A stretch of 64,000 nt of DNA from NCBI RefSeq assembly GCF_039537265.1, contig NZ_BAABAE010000001.1, positions 124,001-188,000 of the forward strand, read 5' to 3'. Positions 34,619 through 42,333 of this stretch are shown here, one piece after another. The position numbers were made by a program, and so were the translations under genes. Origin of the DNA: Terrimesophilobacter bigeumensis (GTDB lineage Bacteria > Actinomycetota > Actinomycetes > Actinomycetales > Microbacteriaceae). The notes beneath the pieces are model-generated. The model saw only the letters and a program-made list of their open reading frames with translations. It had not been told where the DNA came from and made no database searches. Positions within the stretch are counted from its first letter, which is position 1. Each line of letters begins with the position of its first letter.

Positions 34619-35026
34619 CTAACCCTCGTCCTGCTTGTGGTCATCCGGCCCCGAGCCAGGCACCGGGCCGTCCTGATTGCGGTCTTCGAGAGCCGCGCCA
34701 TCCGGAACCGGGCTCGGCTCCTCGTCGACGCGCACGTCCAGTTTACCCGCGACGACCTGTGCCGACCGACGGGTCGACCGGCGATCCAGCCAGAGGGCGA
34801 TGAGGGCGCCGAGGACCGCGCCGATCGGCACCCCGAACAGGGTGAAGTAGCCGAAGGTCGCGGCGAACCCGATCTCGGGGTCGGCCGGGAAGAGCGAGGT
34901 GACGACGAGCGTCGCGATGAGCCCGAGGAGCGCTCCGACGACGATGAACGCCGACAGCTTCGGCGCCCGCCGGATGCTCACGGTCGTGCGCTCTTCTTCG
35001 TCGGCGTCGTGCGGCGTCTCAGTCAT
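34619..35026 (-). CDS. Small two-span membrane protein, unknown function
   Basis: 135 residues from ATG 35026 (GGGA upstream; ATG 35035 is possible). Residues 1-23 are charged. Two hydrophobic helices follow (about 26-48 and 58-82), then a polar, acidic C-terminal tail of about 50 residues. I do not recognise the family. It lies between the Rv0807-like gene and purF on the same strand, so it is probably cotranscribed. Its stop is 11 bases before the preferred purF start. Confidence 0.75.
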   Translation of the reverse strand: MTETPHDADEEERTTVSIRRAPKLSAFIVVGALLGLIATLVVTSLFPADPEIGFAATFGYFTLFGVPIGAVLGALIALWLDRRSTRRSAQVVAGKLDVRVDEEPSPVPDGAALEDRNQDGPVPGSGPDDHKQDEG

Positions 35027-35118
35027 GGTTCCCATTGTCTCGCGAATGCCGGCTCGCCGACATCCGGATGCGACGTCGAGCGGATTCTGCGACGCTCGGC
35101 GCTGCTGCAGCCCGGCAT

Positions 35119-35496
35119 TCAGACGGCCGGGTTCTCCCAGGCGAGCGGGAGCACCTCGGTGAGATCCGCGCGCGATCCGGATGCCGACACCCGGTCCGCC
35201 GCGACGGCCCCGGCCCAGGTCCCGGCGCCCGTCGCCAGGTCGAGCCAGGTCGCGGCATCCATCTCGACGACATTCGGCGGGGTGCCGCGGGTGTGATTCG
35301 GGCCCTCGATGCACTGCACCGCACCGAAGGGCGGTACGCGCACCTCGACGCTGTTGCCGGGTGCGTGGTCGGCGAGCACCTGCAGGAGATAGCGCACGGC
35401 CAGCGCGGTGGCGTCCCGGTCGGCCGACGGCCCGGATTCCACCGCGGTGCGCACGGCGGCCTCACCCACGATCGCGACGATCCTCGTCTTGCCCAT
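35119..35496 (-). CDS. Sterol-carrier-type (Rv0807-like) conserved protein
   Basis: About 125 residues from ATG 35496 (GTG 35499 also possible). It contains RIVAIVGEAAVRTAV and VRVPPFGAVQCIEGPNHTRGTPPNVVEMDAATWLDLATG, the conserved core of an actinobacterial family annotated as sterol carrier protein-like. The position upstream of purF is conserved (Rv0807-purF in Mycobacterium). The role is unknown; a link to purine metabolism is suggested only by neighbourhood. It is divergent from purD. Confidence 0.78.
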   Translation of the reverse strand: MGKTRIVAIVGEAAVRTAVESGPSADRDATALAVRYLLQVLADHAPGNSVEVRVPPFGAVQCIEGPNHTRGTPPNVVEMDAATWLDLATGAGTWAGAVAADRVSASGSRADLTEVLPLAWENPAV

Positions 35497-35511
35497 CACT
35501 CCACGCTAGCT

Positions 35512-35596
35512 GAACGAATGCGAAGGGGAACCGAGAGTTCTCGCACAGTCCGGCACCGTGCACGTCGTTTCGAACGGTTCCCCTTCGAATTCGTTC
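35512..35596. repeat. Inverted repeat, family F, in the divergent purD promoter region
   Basis: GAACGAATGCGAAGGGGAAC begins the left arm (35512-35532). The right arm (35576-35596) is complementary at 20 of 21 positions, with a 43-base spacer. It fills most of the 131-base region between the Rv0807-like gene and purD. Unlike the other repeats here it sits at divergent 5' ends, so a regulatory role should be considered. Confidence 0.72.
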
Positions 35597-35627
35597 GAAG
35601 CAACAGCGGAGGCGGGGCCGGTAGCCT

Positions 35628-36884
35628 GTGGTGGTGCGAATCCTCCTTCTCGGCTCCGGTGCGCGCGAGCACGCCATCCTGACCGCCCTCCTCGCGGAGA
35701 ACGCCGGCCACGAGGTCACCGTCGCGCCCGGCAACGCCGGGATCGCCGACGACGCCGAGACGATCGCCCTCGACCCGGAGAACCCCGGGCTCGTCGCCGA
35801 CTTCGCCGCCGACAACGGCATCGAGCTCGTCATCATCGGACCGGAGGCGCCGCTCGTCGCGGGTGTCGCCGACGCGGTCCGGGCACGCCGCATCCCGGTC
35901 TTCGGACCCGGCAGGGCCGCAGCGCAGCTCGAGAGCAGCAAGGCCTTCGCCAAGCGGGTCATGGATGCCGCCGGCGTCCCGACCGGCCGCGCCGTGCGCG
36001 CGGGCACGCTCGAGGAGGTGGCCGCGGCCCTCGACGACTTCGGCGCGCCCCACGTCGTCAAGGCCGACGGGCTCGCCGCCGGCAAGGGCGTTCTCGTCAC
36101 CCCCGACCGCGACGCCGCGCTCGGACACGCCGAGCACTTCCTGCAGCTCGGGCCGGTGCTCGTCGAGGAGTTCCTCGACGGCCAGGAGGTCTCGCTCTTC
36201 CTGCTCGCCGACGGATCGACCGTGCTGCCGCTCTCGCCCGCACAGGACTTCAAGCGCGTGGACGACGGCGACACCGGTCCCAACACCGGGGGGATGGGCG
36301 CCTACTCGCCCCTTCCGTGGTTGCCTGCCGGGTTCGTGCAGGAGGTGGTCGACACGGTCGCGCTCCCGGTCATCCGCCAGCTCGCCTCGGAGGGCACGCC
36401 GTTCAGCGGCCTGCTCTACTGCGGCCTCATCGTCACTTCGAAGGGACTGCGGGTCATCGAGTTCAACGCGCGCTTTGGCGACCCGGAGACCCAGGTCGTG
36501 CTGCCGCGGCTCACAACGCCGCTCAGCGGCCTGCTGCTCGCGGCGGCGACCGGCGCGCTCGGCGGGCTGCCGCATCCGGAGTTCTCGGATGACGCCTGCG
36601 TCACGGTCGTGCTCGCGAGCGAAGGCTACCCGGATGCCTCCCAGACCGGTCGCCCGATCACCGGTCTCGAGACTGCCGCGGCCGTGCCGGGCGTCAACGT
36701 GCTGCACGCGGCGACCGCCCGCGACGGGGACCTGCTTCTCGCCACCGGCGGCCGCGTGCTCAGTGTCGTGGCACGCGCAGGCGATTTCGCCGAGGCCCGC
36801 GAGCGCGCCTACCGCGCGATCGGCGCGATCGGACTCGAGGGCTCCCATTACCGCACCGACATCGCGCTGCGGGTGGCGGAGTGA
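35628..36884 (+). CDS. purD: Phosphoribosylamine-glycine ligase
   Basis: About 418 residues. Three GTG codons in a row (35628, 35631, 35634) leave the exact start uncertain. ATP-grasp signatures are LLLGSGAREHAIL, IIGPEAPLVAGV, PHVVKADGLAAGKGV, DTGPNTGGMGAYSPLPW and VIEFNARFGDPETQ. It converts phosphoribosylamine and glycine to GAR. Its TGA overlaps the purC start (GTGA), so the two are coupled. Confidence 0.95.
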   Translation: MVVRILLLGSGAREHAILTALLAENAGHEVTVAPGNAGIADDAETIALDPENPGLVADFAADNGIELVIIGPEAPLVAGVADAVRARRIPVFGPGRAAAQLESSKAFAKRVMDAAGVPTGRAVRAGTLEEVAAALDDFGAPHVVKADGLAAGKGVLVTPDRDAALGHAEHFLQLGPVLVEEFLDGQEVSLFLLADGSTVLPLSPAQDFKRVDDGDTGPNTGGMGAYSPLPWLPAGFVQEVVDTVALPVIRQLASEGTPFSGLLYCGLIVTSKGLRVIEFNARFGDPETQVVLPRLTTPLSGLLLAAATGALGGLPHPEFSDDACVTVVLASEGYPDASQTGRPITGLETAAAVPGVNVLHAATARDGDLLLATGGRVLSVVARAGDFAEARERAYRAIGAIGLEGSHYRTDIALRVAE

Positions 36885-37849
36885 GCGCCGACGAGAGCCG
36901 CGACGGCGAACTGACGGCAGCCGGCGAGAGGCGCGCCGGCGATGTGAAGACAGCCGGCTGGGAGCTCTTCTACTCGGGCAAGGTGCGCGACCTGTACCGG
37001 TCGGCCGCCCGGCCGGGCGAGGTGCTCATGGTCGCGAGCGACCGGGTGAGCGCCTTCGACCATGTGCTCGAGCCGGGCATCCCGGGCAAGGGCGAGCTGC
37101 TCACTCGGCTCAGCCTCTGGTGGTTCGATCGACTCGACGGCGTGCCGAACCACCTCGTGAGCGACCATGATGTCGCAGGCGGCGCTGCAAGCCTGATCCC
37201 GGATGCGGTGGCCGGGCGGGCGATGCTCGTGCGCACGCTCGAGATGTTCCCGATCGAGTGCGTCGTGCGCGGCTATCTGGCCGGGAGCGCCTGGGCCGAG
37301 TACCAGGCGAGCGGAAGCGTGTGCGGCATTGCGCTGCCGGCCGGGCTCTCGTTCGGCGACCGGCTGCCGCATCCGGTGTTCACCCCCGCGTTCAAGGCTC
37401 CGATGGGCGAGCACGACGAGAACATCACCTTCGAGCGCACGGTCGAGCTCGTCGGGGCGGATGCCGCAGAGGCCCTGCGCGCGCTGAGCCTCGACATCTA
37501 TTCGCGCGCAGCGGCGATCGCCGAGCAGCGCGGGCTCATCCTCGCCGACACCAAGTTCGAGTTCGGTGCCGACGCCGACGGCGCGATCACGCTCGCCGAC
37601 GAAGTGCTCACGAGCGACAGCAGCCGGTATTGGGACGCAGCGGCCTGGGCGCGCGGCGAGCGCAGGGACAGCTTCGACAAGCAGGTCGTGCGCGACTGGC
37701 TCTCGGCGAACTGGGACCCTTCGGCGAGTTCGGGGTCGGAGTCGAGCGACGCCCCCGGCGATTCGGATGCGCCGCCCCGGCTCCCCGACGACGTGGTCGC
37801 CCTCACTGCGGCCCGGTATCGCGAACTCATCGAGCGCCTCACCGCCTGA
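36881..37849 (+). CDS. purC: Phosphoribosylaminoimidazole-succinocarboxamide synthase
   Basis: 322 residues from GTG 36881. SAICAR synthetase motifs are LFYSGKVRDLY, SDRVSAFDHVL, ECVVRGYLAGSAW and ILADTKFEFG. The first 21 residues are poorly conserved, and GTG 36944 is a possible later start. A serine/proline-rich insertion near residues 282-302 (SASSGSESSDAPGDSDAP) is unusual and probably a flexible loop. It is the last gene of the purDC unit, followed by a long inverted repeat. Confidence 0.94.
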   Translation: MSADESRDGELTAAGERRAGDVKTAGWELFYSGKVRDLYRSAARPGEVLMVASDRVSAFDHVLEPGIPGKGELLTRLSLWWFDRLDGVPNHLVSDHDVAGGAASLIPDAVAGRAMLVRTLEMFPIECVVRGYLAGSAWAEYQASGSVCGIALPAGLSFGDRLPHPVFTPAFKAPMGEHDENITFERTVELVGADAAEALRALSLDIYSRAAAIAEQRGLILADTKFEFGADADGAITLADEVLTSDSSRYWDAAAWARGERRDSFDKQVVRDWLSANWDPSASSGSESSDAPGDSDAPPRLPDDVVALTAARYRELIERLTA

Positions 37850-37907
37850 GCCCCCGCACAGCCGGTCCATCACTCTCCAAGTCCGCTGGGACTGGGGCCG
37901 CCTGGCC

Positions 37908-37979
37908 CAACGATGCGCAGTTTTGTCAACGATGCGCCTGCTGTAGAAGCAGCATCGTTGACAAAACTGCGCATCGTTG
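37908..37979. repeat. Perfect 28-bp-arm inverted repeat, family C, downstream of purC
   Basis: The arms 37908-37935 and 37952-37979 are perfectly complementary over 28 bp. They contain GATGCGCAGTTTTGTC and AACGATGC twice per arm, and a 16-base loop holds a further 5-bp stem. The core TGCGCAGTTTTG resembles family D (TGCGCACTTTTG). The length and perfection exceed normal terminators. Confidence 0.88.
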
Positions 37980-38000
37980 CGGATTACGTCTGCAAGGGAA

Positions 38001-38018
38001 TACTTGAATGTTCAAGTA
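38001..38018. promoter_or_regulatory. Palindromic operator upstream of the VOC gene
   Basis: TACTTGAATGTTCAAGTA is a perfect 8-2-8 dyad, 24 bases before the VOC start codon. The size and composition fit a MarR/DUF24-type repressor, which commonly control VOC dioxygenase genes. No such regulator is encoded next to it. Confidence 0.65.
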
Positions 38019-38042
38019 AGTTGTGATGGACTAGGAGGCATC

Positions 38043-38915
38043 ATGACGCAGAACACGCAGGACATCCTCGCCGCAGGCACCGCCATGGGCACGGTGACGC
38101 TCAAAGTCGCCGACCTCGACCGCATGATCGCGTTCTACCGTGACGGGGTCGGCCTCGACCTCCTCGCCCAGGATGCCGCCAGTGCGATCCTCGGCCGTCC
38201 CGGCCGCCCGTCGCTCGTCCTCCAGGTCGCACCCGAACTCCGGCACGCCGGCGAGCACGAGGCCGGTCTCTATCACACCGCCTTCCTGTTCGCGGAGAAG
38301 GCCGACCTGGCCGCGGCCGTCTACTCTGTGGCTCAGAAGCATCCGTCGAGCTTCACCGGCAGCTCCGACCACTTCGTGAGCAACGCCTTCTACTTCGACG
38401 ACCCGGAGGGCAACGGCGTCGAGCTCTACTGGGACACCGAGCGAAAGTTCTGGGAGTGGGACGGCGGCTCGGTACGCATGGGCACCGTGTACCTCGACCC
38501 GAACCTCTTCCTGCAGGAGAACCTCACCGAGGCCGGTGCGGTGAAGCCGGGCGAAGGTGACGCCGGCATCGGCCACGTGCACCTCAAGGTCGGCGACATA
38601 CCGACCGCCAGGAAGTTCTACGTCGACACCCTCGGCTTCGAGACGACGTTCGAGTACGGCAGCCAGGCGCTCTTCGTGAGCGCGGGCGGCTACCACCACC
38701 ACGTCGGCATGAACACCTGGCACAGCTCCGGCGCCGGCACCCGCACCCCGGCGCTCGGCCTCGGCCAGGTCTCGATCGAGGTCCCGTCGAAGGACGACCT
38801 CGGCAGCCTCCGCGAACGGCTCGCCGCCGCAGGCATCCAGGTCGCCGATGACGGCGCCGAGGTCGTGTTCGACGACCCCTGGGCCAACCTCGTCAGGGTT
38901 CGCGCCTCCGCCTGA
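38043..38915 (+). CDS. VOC family protein, CatE-like ring-cleavage dioxygenase/glyoxalase fold
   Basis: 290 residues with two VOC modules (about 10-130 and 175-285): MGTVTLKVADLDRMIAFYRD and GHVHLKVGDIPTARKFYVD. Metal-ligand candidates are in HTAFLF, GVELYWDTE, HVHLKV and the histidine cluster YHHHVGMN. It resembles Bacillus CatE/MhqO-type proteins linked to quinone and electrophile resistance. ATG 38043 has AGGAGG. It appears monocistronic, under the perfect palindrome at 38001-38018. Confidence 0.82.
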   Translation: MTQNTQDILAAGTAMGTVTLKVADLDRMIAFYRDGVGLDLLAQDAASAILGRPGRPSLVLQVAPELRHAGEHEAGLYHTAFLFAEKADLAAAVYSVAQKHPSSFTGSSDHFVSNAFYFDDPEGNGVELYWDTERKFWEWDGGSVRMGTVYLDPNLFLQENLTEAGAVKPGEGDAGIGHVHLKVGDIPTARKFYVDTLGFETTFEYGSQALFVSAGGYHHHVGMNTWHSSGAGTRTPALGLGQVSIEVPSKDDLGSLRERLAAAGIQVADDGAEVVFDDPWANLVRVRASA

Positions 38916-38942
38916 CCGCAGCCCGCGCCGGCACGACCGGGC

Positions 38943-39380
38943 TCAGCGCAGCACCGAGCTGAGCAGCAGGCTCGTCTCGCTGTTGACGACGCCCTCGATG
39001 GCCCGGATGCGCCCGAGCACGCCGTCGAAGTGCGCGAGCGTCTCGGCACCCAGCTCGGCGACGAGATCCCATCCGCCATTAGTGGTGTGCAGCGACCGGA
39101 TCTCCGGGAACCCGCGCAGCTCCCGGATGACGTTGTCGGTCGTGCGGCCCTCCACCTCGATGAGCGTCATGGCGCGCACCGCGAGCGGGTCGAGCTCGTC
39201 GCGCACCCGCACGGTGAACCCGATGATTGTCCCGGATGCGGTGAGCCGCTCGATCCTGGCCGTGACGGTCGCGCGCGCCACGCCGAGCCGACGCGCGAGC
39301 TCGGCCACCGGCATCCGGCCGTCCTCGCGGAGGGCGGAGAGCAGCCGTCGGTCGATCTCGTCGAGGGAAATGTTAGCCAT
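38943..39380 (-). CDS. Lrp/AsnC family transcriptional regulator
   Basis: 145 residues from ATG 39380 (TTG 39389 possible). The helix-turn-helix (ISLDEIDRRLLSALREDGR, then RLGVARATVTARIERL) is followed by a RAM effector domain. It is divergent from the ornithine cyclodeaminase-ctlX pair, which it probably activates in response to an amino acid such as ornithine, arginine or citrulline. ATTGCGCAAT directly abuts its start codon. Confidence 0.9.
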   Translation of the reverse strand: MANISLDEIDRRLLSALREDGRMPVAELARRLGVARATVTARIERLTASGTIIGFTVRVRDELDPLAVRAMTLIEVEGRTTDNVIRELRGFPEIRSLHTTNGGWDLVAELGAETLAHFDGVLGRIRAIEGVVNSETSLLLSSVLR

Positions 39381-39402
39381 ATTGCGCAATGATACTGATC
39401 AG
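39381..39402. promoter_or_regulatory. Candidate AsnC operator
   Basis: The perfect dyad ATTGCGCAAT (39381-39390) touches the start codon of the Lrp/AsnC gene. CTGATCAG (39395-39402) is a second short palindrome one half-turn away. Lrp-type proteins bind several weak sites; binding here could repress their own gene. Confidence 0.45.
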
Positions 39403-39508
39403 TCAGCGCAACTCATAGGCAGATTGTGTACAGTCTCAGCCTTGTCGTTGCATATCGGCAAGTCGTACCGTGAAGGCAGAGTAAGCAGCACGGTGTGAGG
39501 AGCACAGA

Positions 39509-40540
39509 ATGACCCGGTTCGTCGACGTCCACAACATGGTGCGATGGGTCGGCCACCATGGCCCGACCGCGATCATGGCCGGCCTCGTCGGCTACCTCGA
39601 GGACGACTTCCGCCGCTGGTCGAGCTTCGAGAAGTCGCCGCGCGTTGCGAGCCACACGCCTTACGGCGTCATCGAGCTCATGCCCACGAGCGACATGGAG
39701 ACCTACGGCTTCAAGTATGTCAACGGGCACCCGTCCAACCCGGCGCGGGGCTTCCAGACGGTGACCGCGTTCGGCGTGCTCGCCGATGTGCACAACGGCT
39801 ACCCCACCTTCCTCTCCGAGATGACCGTGCTCACCGCGCTGCGCACCGCAGCGACCTCCGCCATGGTCGCGAAGGCGCTGGCCCGCCCCGACAGCCGCAC
39901 GATGGCCCTCATCGGCGCCGGCAGCCAGGCCGAGTTCCAGTCCTGCGCGATGCGTGAGGTGCTCGGAGTCGATCGTCTGCGCGTCTGGGACACCGACCCG
40001 GATGCCACGGCCAAGCTCGTACGCAACCTCGAACCGCTCGGCTTCGACATCACCGTCGCGATGTCGGGCAAGGATGCCGTGGCCGGCGCCGACATCGTCA
40101 CGACCTGCACGGCGGACAAGACGAACGCGACCGTGCTCACCCGTGACATGGTCTCGCCCGGCATGCACCTCAACGCGATCGGCGGCGACTGCCCCGGCAA
40201 GACCGAGCTCGACCCCGCCATCCTCGACGCCTCGACGGTCTTCGTCGAGTACCCGCCGCAGACGCGCATCGAGGGCGAGATCCAGAACCGGCCGGAAGAC
40301 TTCCCGGTCACCGAGTTCTGGAAGGTGTTGACCGGCGAGGCACCGGGTCGCACCTCGGACGACCAGGTCACCGTCTTCGACTCGGTGGGCTTCGCGATCG
40401 AGGACTTCTCGGCGCTGCGGTACGTGCGGGACTCGGTGGACGCGACCGACTTCTACGAGGACATCGACCTCGTCGCGAACCCGGACGACCCCAAGGACCT
40501 CTTCGGCTTCGTGGGCGCGTTCGCCCCCGTCGGCGGCTGA
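39509..40540 (+). CDS. Ornithine cyclodeaminase
   Basis: 343 residues. The Rossmann segment is RTMALIGAGSQAEFQ (about residue 130). Family motifs TVLTALRTAATSAM and GMHLNAIGGDCPGKTEL are present. It converts ornithine to proline and ammonia with NAD. It is followed after 2 bases by ctlX, which would supply ornithine from citrulline. Together they make a citrulline-to-proline route, giving nitrogen and carbon. Confidence 0.92.
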   Translation: MTRFVDVHNMVRWVGHHGPTAIMAGLVGYLEDDFRRWSSFEKSPRVASHTPYGVIELMPTSDMETYGFKYVNGHPSNPARGFQTVTAFGVLADVHNGYPTFLSEMTVLTALRTAATSAMVAKALARPDSRTMALIGAGSQAEFQSCAMREVLGVDRLRVWDTDPDATAKLVRNLEPLGFDITVAMSGKDAVAGADIVTTCTADKTNATVLTRDMVSPGMHLNAIGGDCPGKTELDPAILDASTVFVEYPPQTRIEGEIQNRPEDFPVTEFWKVLTGEAPGRTSDDQVTVFDSVGFAIEDFSALRYVRDSVDATDFYEDIDLVANPDDPKDLFGFVGAFAPVGG

Positions 40541-40542
40541 GC

Positions 40543-41478
40543 GTGAGCGCGCAGGCCCCGTCCGCGGTCGTGCTGGTGCGCCCGCATCACTTCGACGTGA
40601 ACCCGGTCACCGCGGCCGACAACCTGTTCCAGTCCGCTGAGCCGAACCACTCGGCCGAGCGCGCGGCATCCGCCTACCGGGAGACGACCGCCCTCGCCGA
40701 GGCGCTCGAGGCGGCGGGCGTTCGCGTGCACCTGTTCGAGGACGAGCGCACCGACCGCCCCGACAGTGTCTTTCCGAACAACTGGCTCTCGACGCACATC
40801 GGCGGCCACGTCGCCGTCTACCCGATGTTCGCGCCCAATCGCCGGCTCGAGCGCCGCCAGGACATCCTCGACCTGCTCAAGACCGAGTACCGCGTGCAGG
40901 ATGTGATCGACTACTCGGGTCTCGAGGTCGACGGTCTCTATCTCGAGGGCACCGGCGCGATGGTGCTCGACAACGACGAGCGCGTCGCCTATGTCGCGCG
41001 ATCGAACCGCGCCGACCCGATCGCGCTCGAGCGCTTCTGCACCAACTTCGGCTATGAGCCCATGGTCTTCGACGCGGCCGACCCGAGCGGCACCCCGATC
41101 TACCACACCAATGTGCTCATGTGCGTCGCCACCGACTTCGTGCTCGCCGGCGTCTCGATGATGCAGCCGGATGCGCGTCGCGCCGAGATCGTCGAGCGGC
41201 TGAGCGCGGGCGGCCGGGAGGTCATCGACCTCGACTTCGGGCAGCTCACCGACTTCGCCGGCAACGCCATGGAGTTGACCGGCTCCGATGGTCGCATCCT
41301 CGCGATGTCCCGCCGGGCAGCCGACAGCCTCCGCCCCGAGCAGCGGGCCGTCATCGAGCGCAGCTGCCGCATCGTCGCCGTCGACGTGCCGACGATCGAG
41401 CTCTCCGGCGGGTCGGTGCGCTGCATGATCGCCGGCATCCATCTCACACCGCGGCGACCGGAACCGCACGGGGCCTGA
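40543..41478 (+). CDS. ctlX: Citrulline utilization hydrolase (amidinotransferase/ADI fold)
   Basis: 311 residues from GTG 40543. The guanidino-group-modifying fold is supported by DSVFPNNWLSTH, GTGAMVLDNDERVAYVA, YHTNVLMCVA (catalytic His) and GGSVRCMIAGIHL (catalytic Cys). It matches the CtlX family, which hydrolyses citrulline to ornithine. It is coupled to the upstream ornithine cyclodeaminase. The stop codon lies inside the start of a short tandem repeat. Confidence 0.85.
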   Translation: MSAQAPSAVVLVRPHHFDVNPVTAADNLFQSAEPNHSAERAASAYRETTALAEALEAAGVRVHLFEDERTDRPDSVFPNNWLSTHIGGHVAVYPMFAPNRRLERRQDILDLLKTEYRVQDVIDYSGLEVDGLYLEGTGAMVLDNDERVAYVARSNRADPIALERFCTNFGYEPMVFDAADPSGTPIYHTNVLMCVATDFVLAGVSMMQPDARRAEIVERLSAGGREVIDLDFGQLTDFAGNAMELTGSDGRILAMSRRAADSLRPEQRAVIERSCRIVAVDVPTIELSGGSVRCMIAGIHLTPRRPEPHGA

Positions 41479-41530
41479 GCCGCGCAGAGCCCGAGCTGCG
41501 CGGAGCCTGAGCCGCGCGGAGCCCGAGCCG
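41474..41530. repeat. Short tandem repeat, period 16 bp, about 3.5 copies
   Basis: The units CCTGAGCCGCGCAGAG, CCCGAGCTGCGCGGAG and CCTGAGCCGCGCGGAG, then a partial fourth, begin at the ctlX stop codon and fill most of the gap to the esterase gene. The unit is GC-rich and slightly self-complementary. Slippage during replication could vary its copy number. Confidence 0.8.
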
Positions 41531-41571
41531 TATCGACCGCGGGCCTCGCGACTTCGCACTAGCCTTCTGGA

Positions 41572-42306
41572 GTGAAGCGTCTCAGCCGGGTGGTCGCGAT
41601 CCCGCTCGCCCCCGTCCTGATCGCCCAGGCACGCGACCTGCGCCGCACGATTCCCCGCCTCCCGGATGCCGCCCTCCCCTGGTCGGGTGAGCTCGCCGGC
41701 CCACGGCCGGTGCGGCTGCTCGTGCTCGGCGACTCGACGGCTGCCGGGGTCGGCGCCAGCACCCAGGCCGAGGCTCTCCCCGGCAACCTGGCCCAGGCCA
41801 TCCGGAGCCGGTTCGACCGGGGAAGCGTGTGGGAGGCGGCGGGGCGCAACGGTGCGACAGCCCGCGACCTGCTCACCGACTACCTCGAGGAGGCCACGCG
41901 AAACGACTACGACCTCGTGTTCGTGACGATCGGCGCCAACGACGCTCTCGGGCTGCGGTCCCGCCGTGCGTTCTCCCACGATGTCGCCGAGATCGTCGAG
42001 CGGATGCGGGAGGCGAGTCCGAGCGCGCTCATCCTCGTCTCGCTCATGCCGCGGTTCGACCGGTTCGCGAGCCTGCGCAACCCGGTTAGGTGGAACCTCG
42101 CCCTGCATGCGGCGAGTCTCGACGAGGGCGCCCGGCGAGCGGTCGACGGCAGGCCGGGGGTGTTCGCCATCCCGAAGCCCGACCCCTATACGCCCGAGTT
42201 CTGGGCGGGCGACGACTTCCACCCGAGCGCGGAAGGCTACCGGCAGTGGGTCGACTTCGCGTTACGGGAGGTCCCGGACGACCTACTGGCTCGGTTCCTC
42301 GCTTAG
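41572..42306 (+). CDS. SGNH/GDSL hydrolase family protein
   Basis: 244 residues from GTG 41572. The SGNH blocks are LVLGDSTAAGVGAS (catalytic Ser), the Gly block AAGRNGATARDL, IGANDAL (Asn) and DDFHPSAEGY (catalytic Asp/His). The N-terminal 20 residues are basic then hydrophobic and may anchor the protein in the membrane. It is an esterase or lipase of unknown substrate. It appears monocistronic, convergent with the DHA2 exporter. Confidence 0.88.
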   Translation: MKRLSRVVAIPLAPVLIAQARDLRRTIPRLPDAALPWSGELAGPRPVRLLVLGDSTAAGVGASTQAEALPGNLAQAIRSRFDRGSVWEAAGRNGATARDLLTDYLEEATRNDYDLVFVTIGANDALGLRSRRAFSHDVAEIVERMREASPSALILVSLMPRFDRFASLRNPVRWNLALHAASLDEGARRAVDGRPGVFAIPKPDPYTPEFWAGDDFHPSAEGYRQWVDFALREVPDDLLARFLA

Positions 42307-42333
42307 CCGGCCTCGCAATCGGCTCCGACTCCG

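Noticed and set aside
34601..34620. Possible half-copy of the family D palindrome (CCAAAAGTGTGCC) at the purF start
   Set aside because: Only 12-13 bases resemble the arm, with no inverted partner nearby; it is probably chance within the purF leader and N-terminal codons.
40453..42222. 589-codon minus-strand open frame across ctlX and the esterase gene
   Set aside because: It spans two real genes, a tandem repeat and an intergenic gap in antisense; the composition is a typical shadow.
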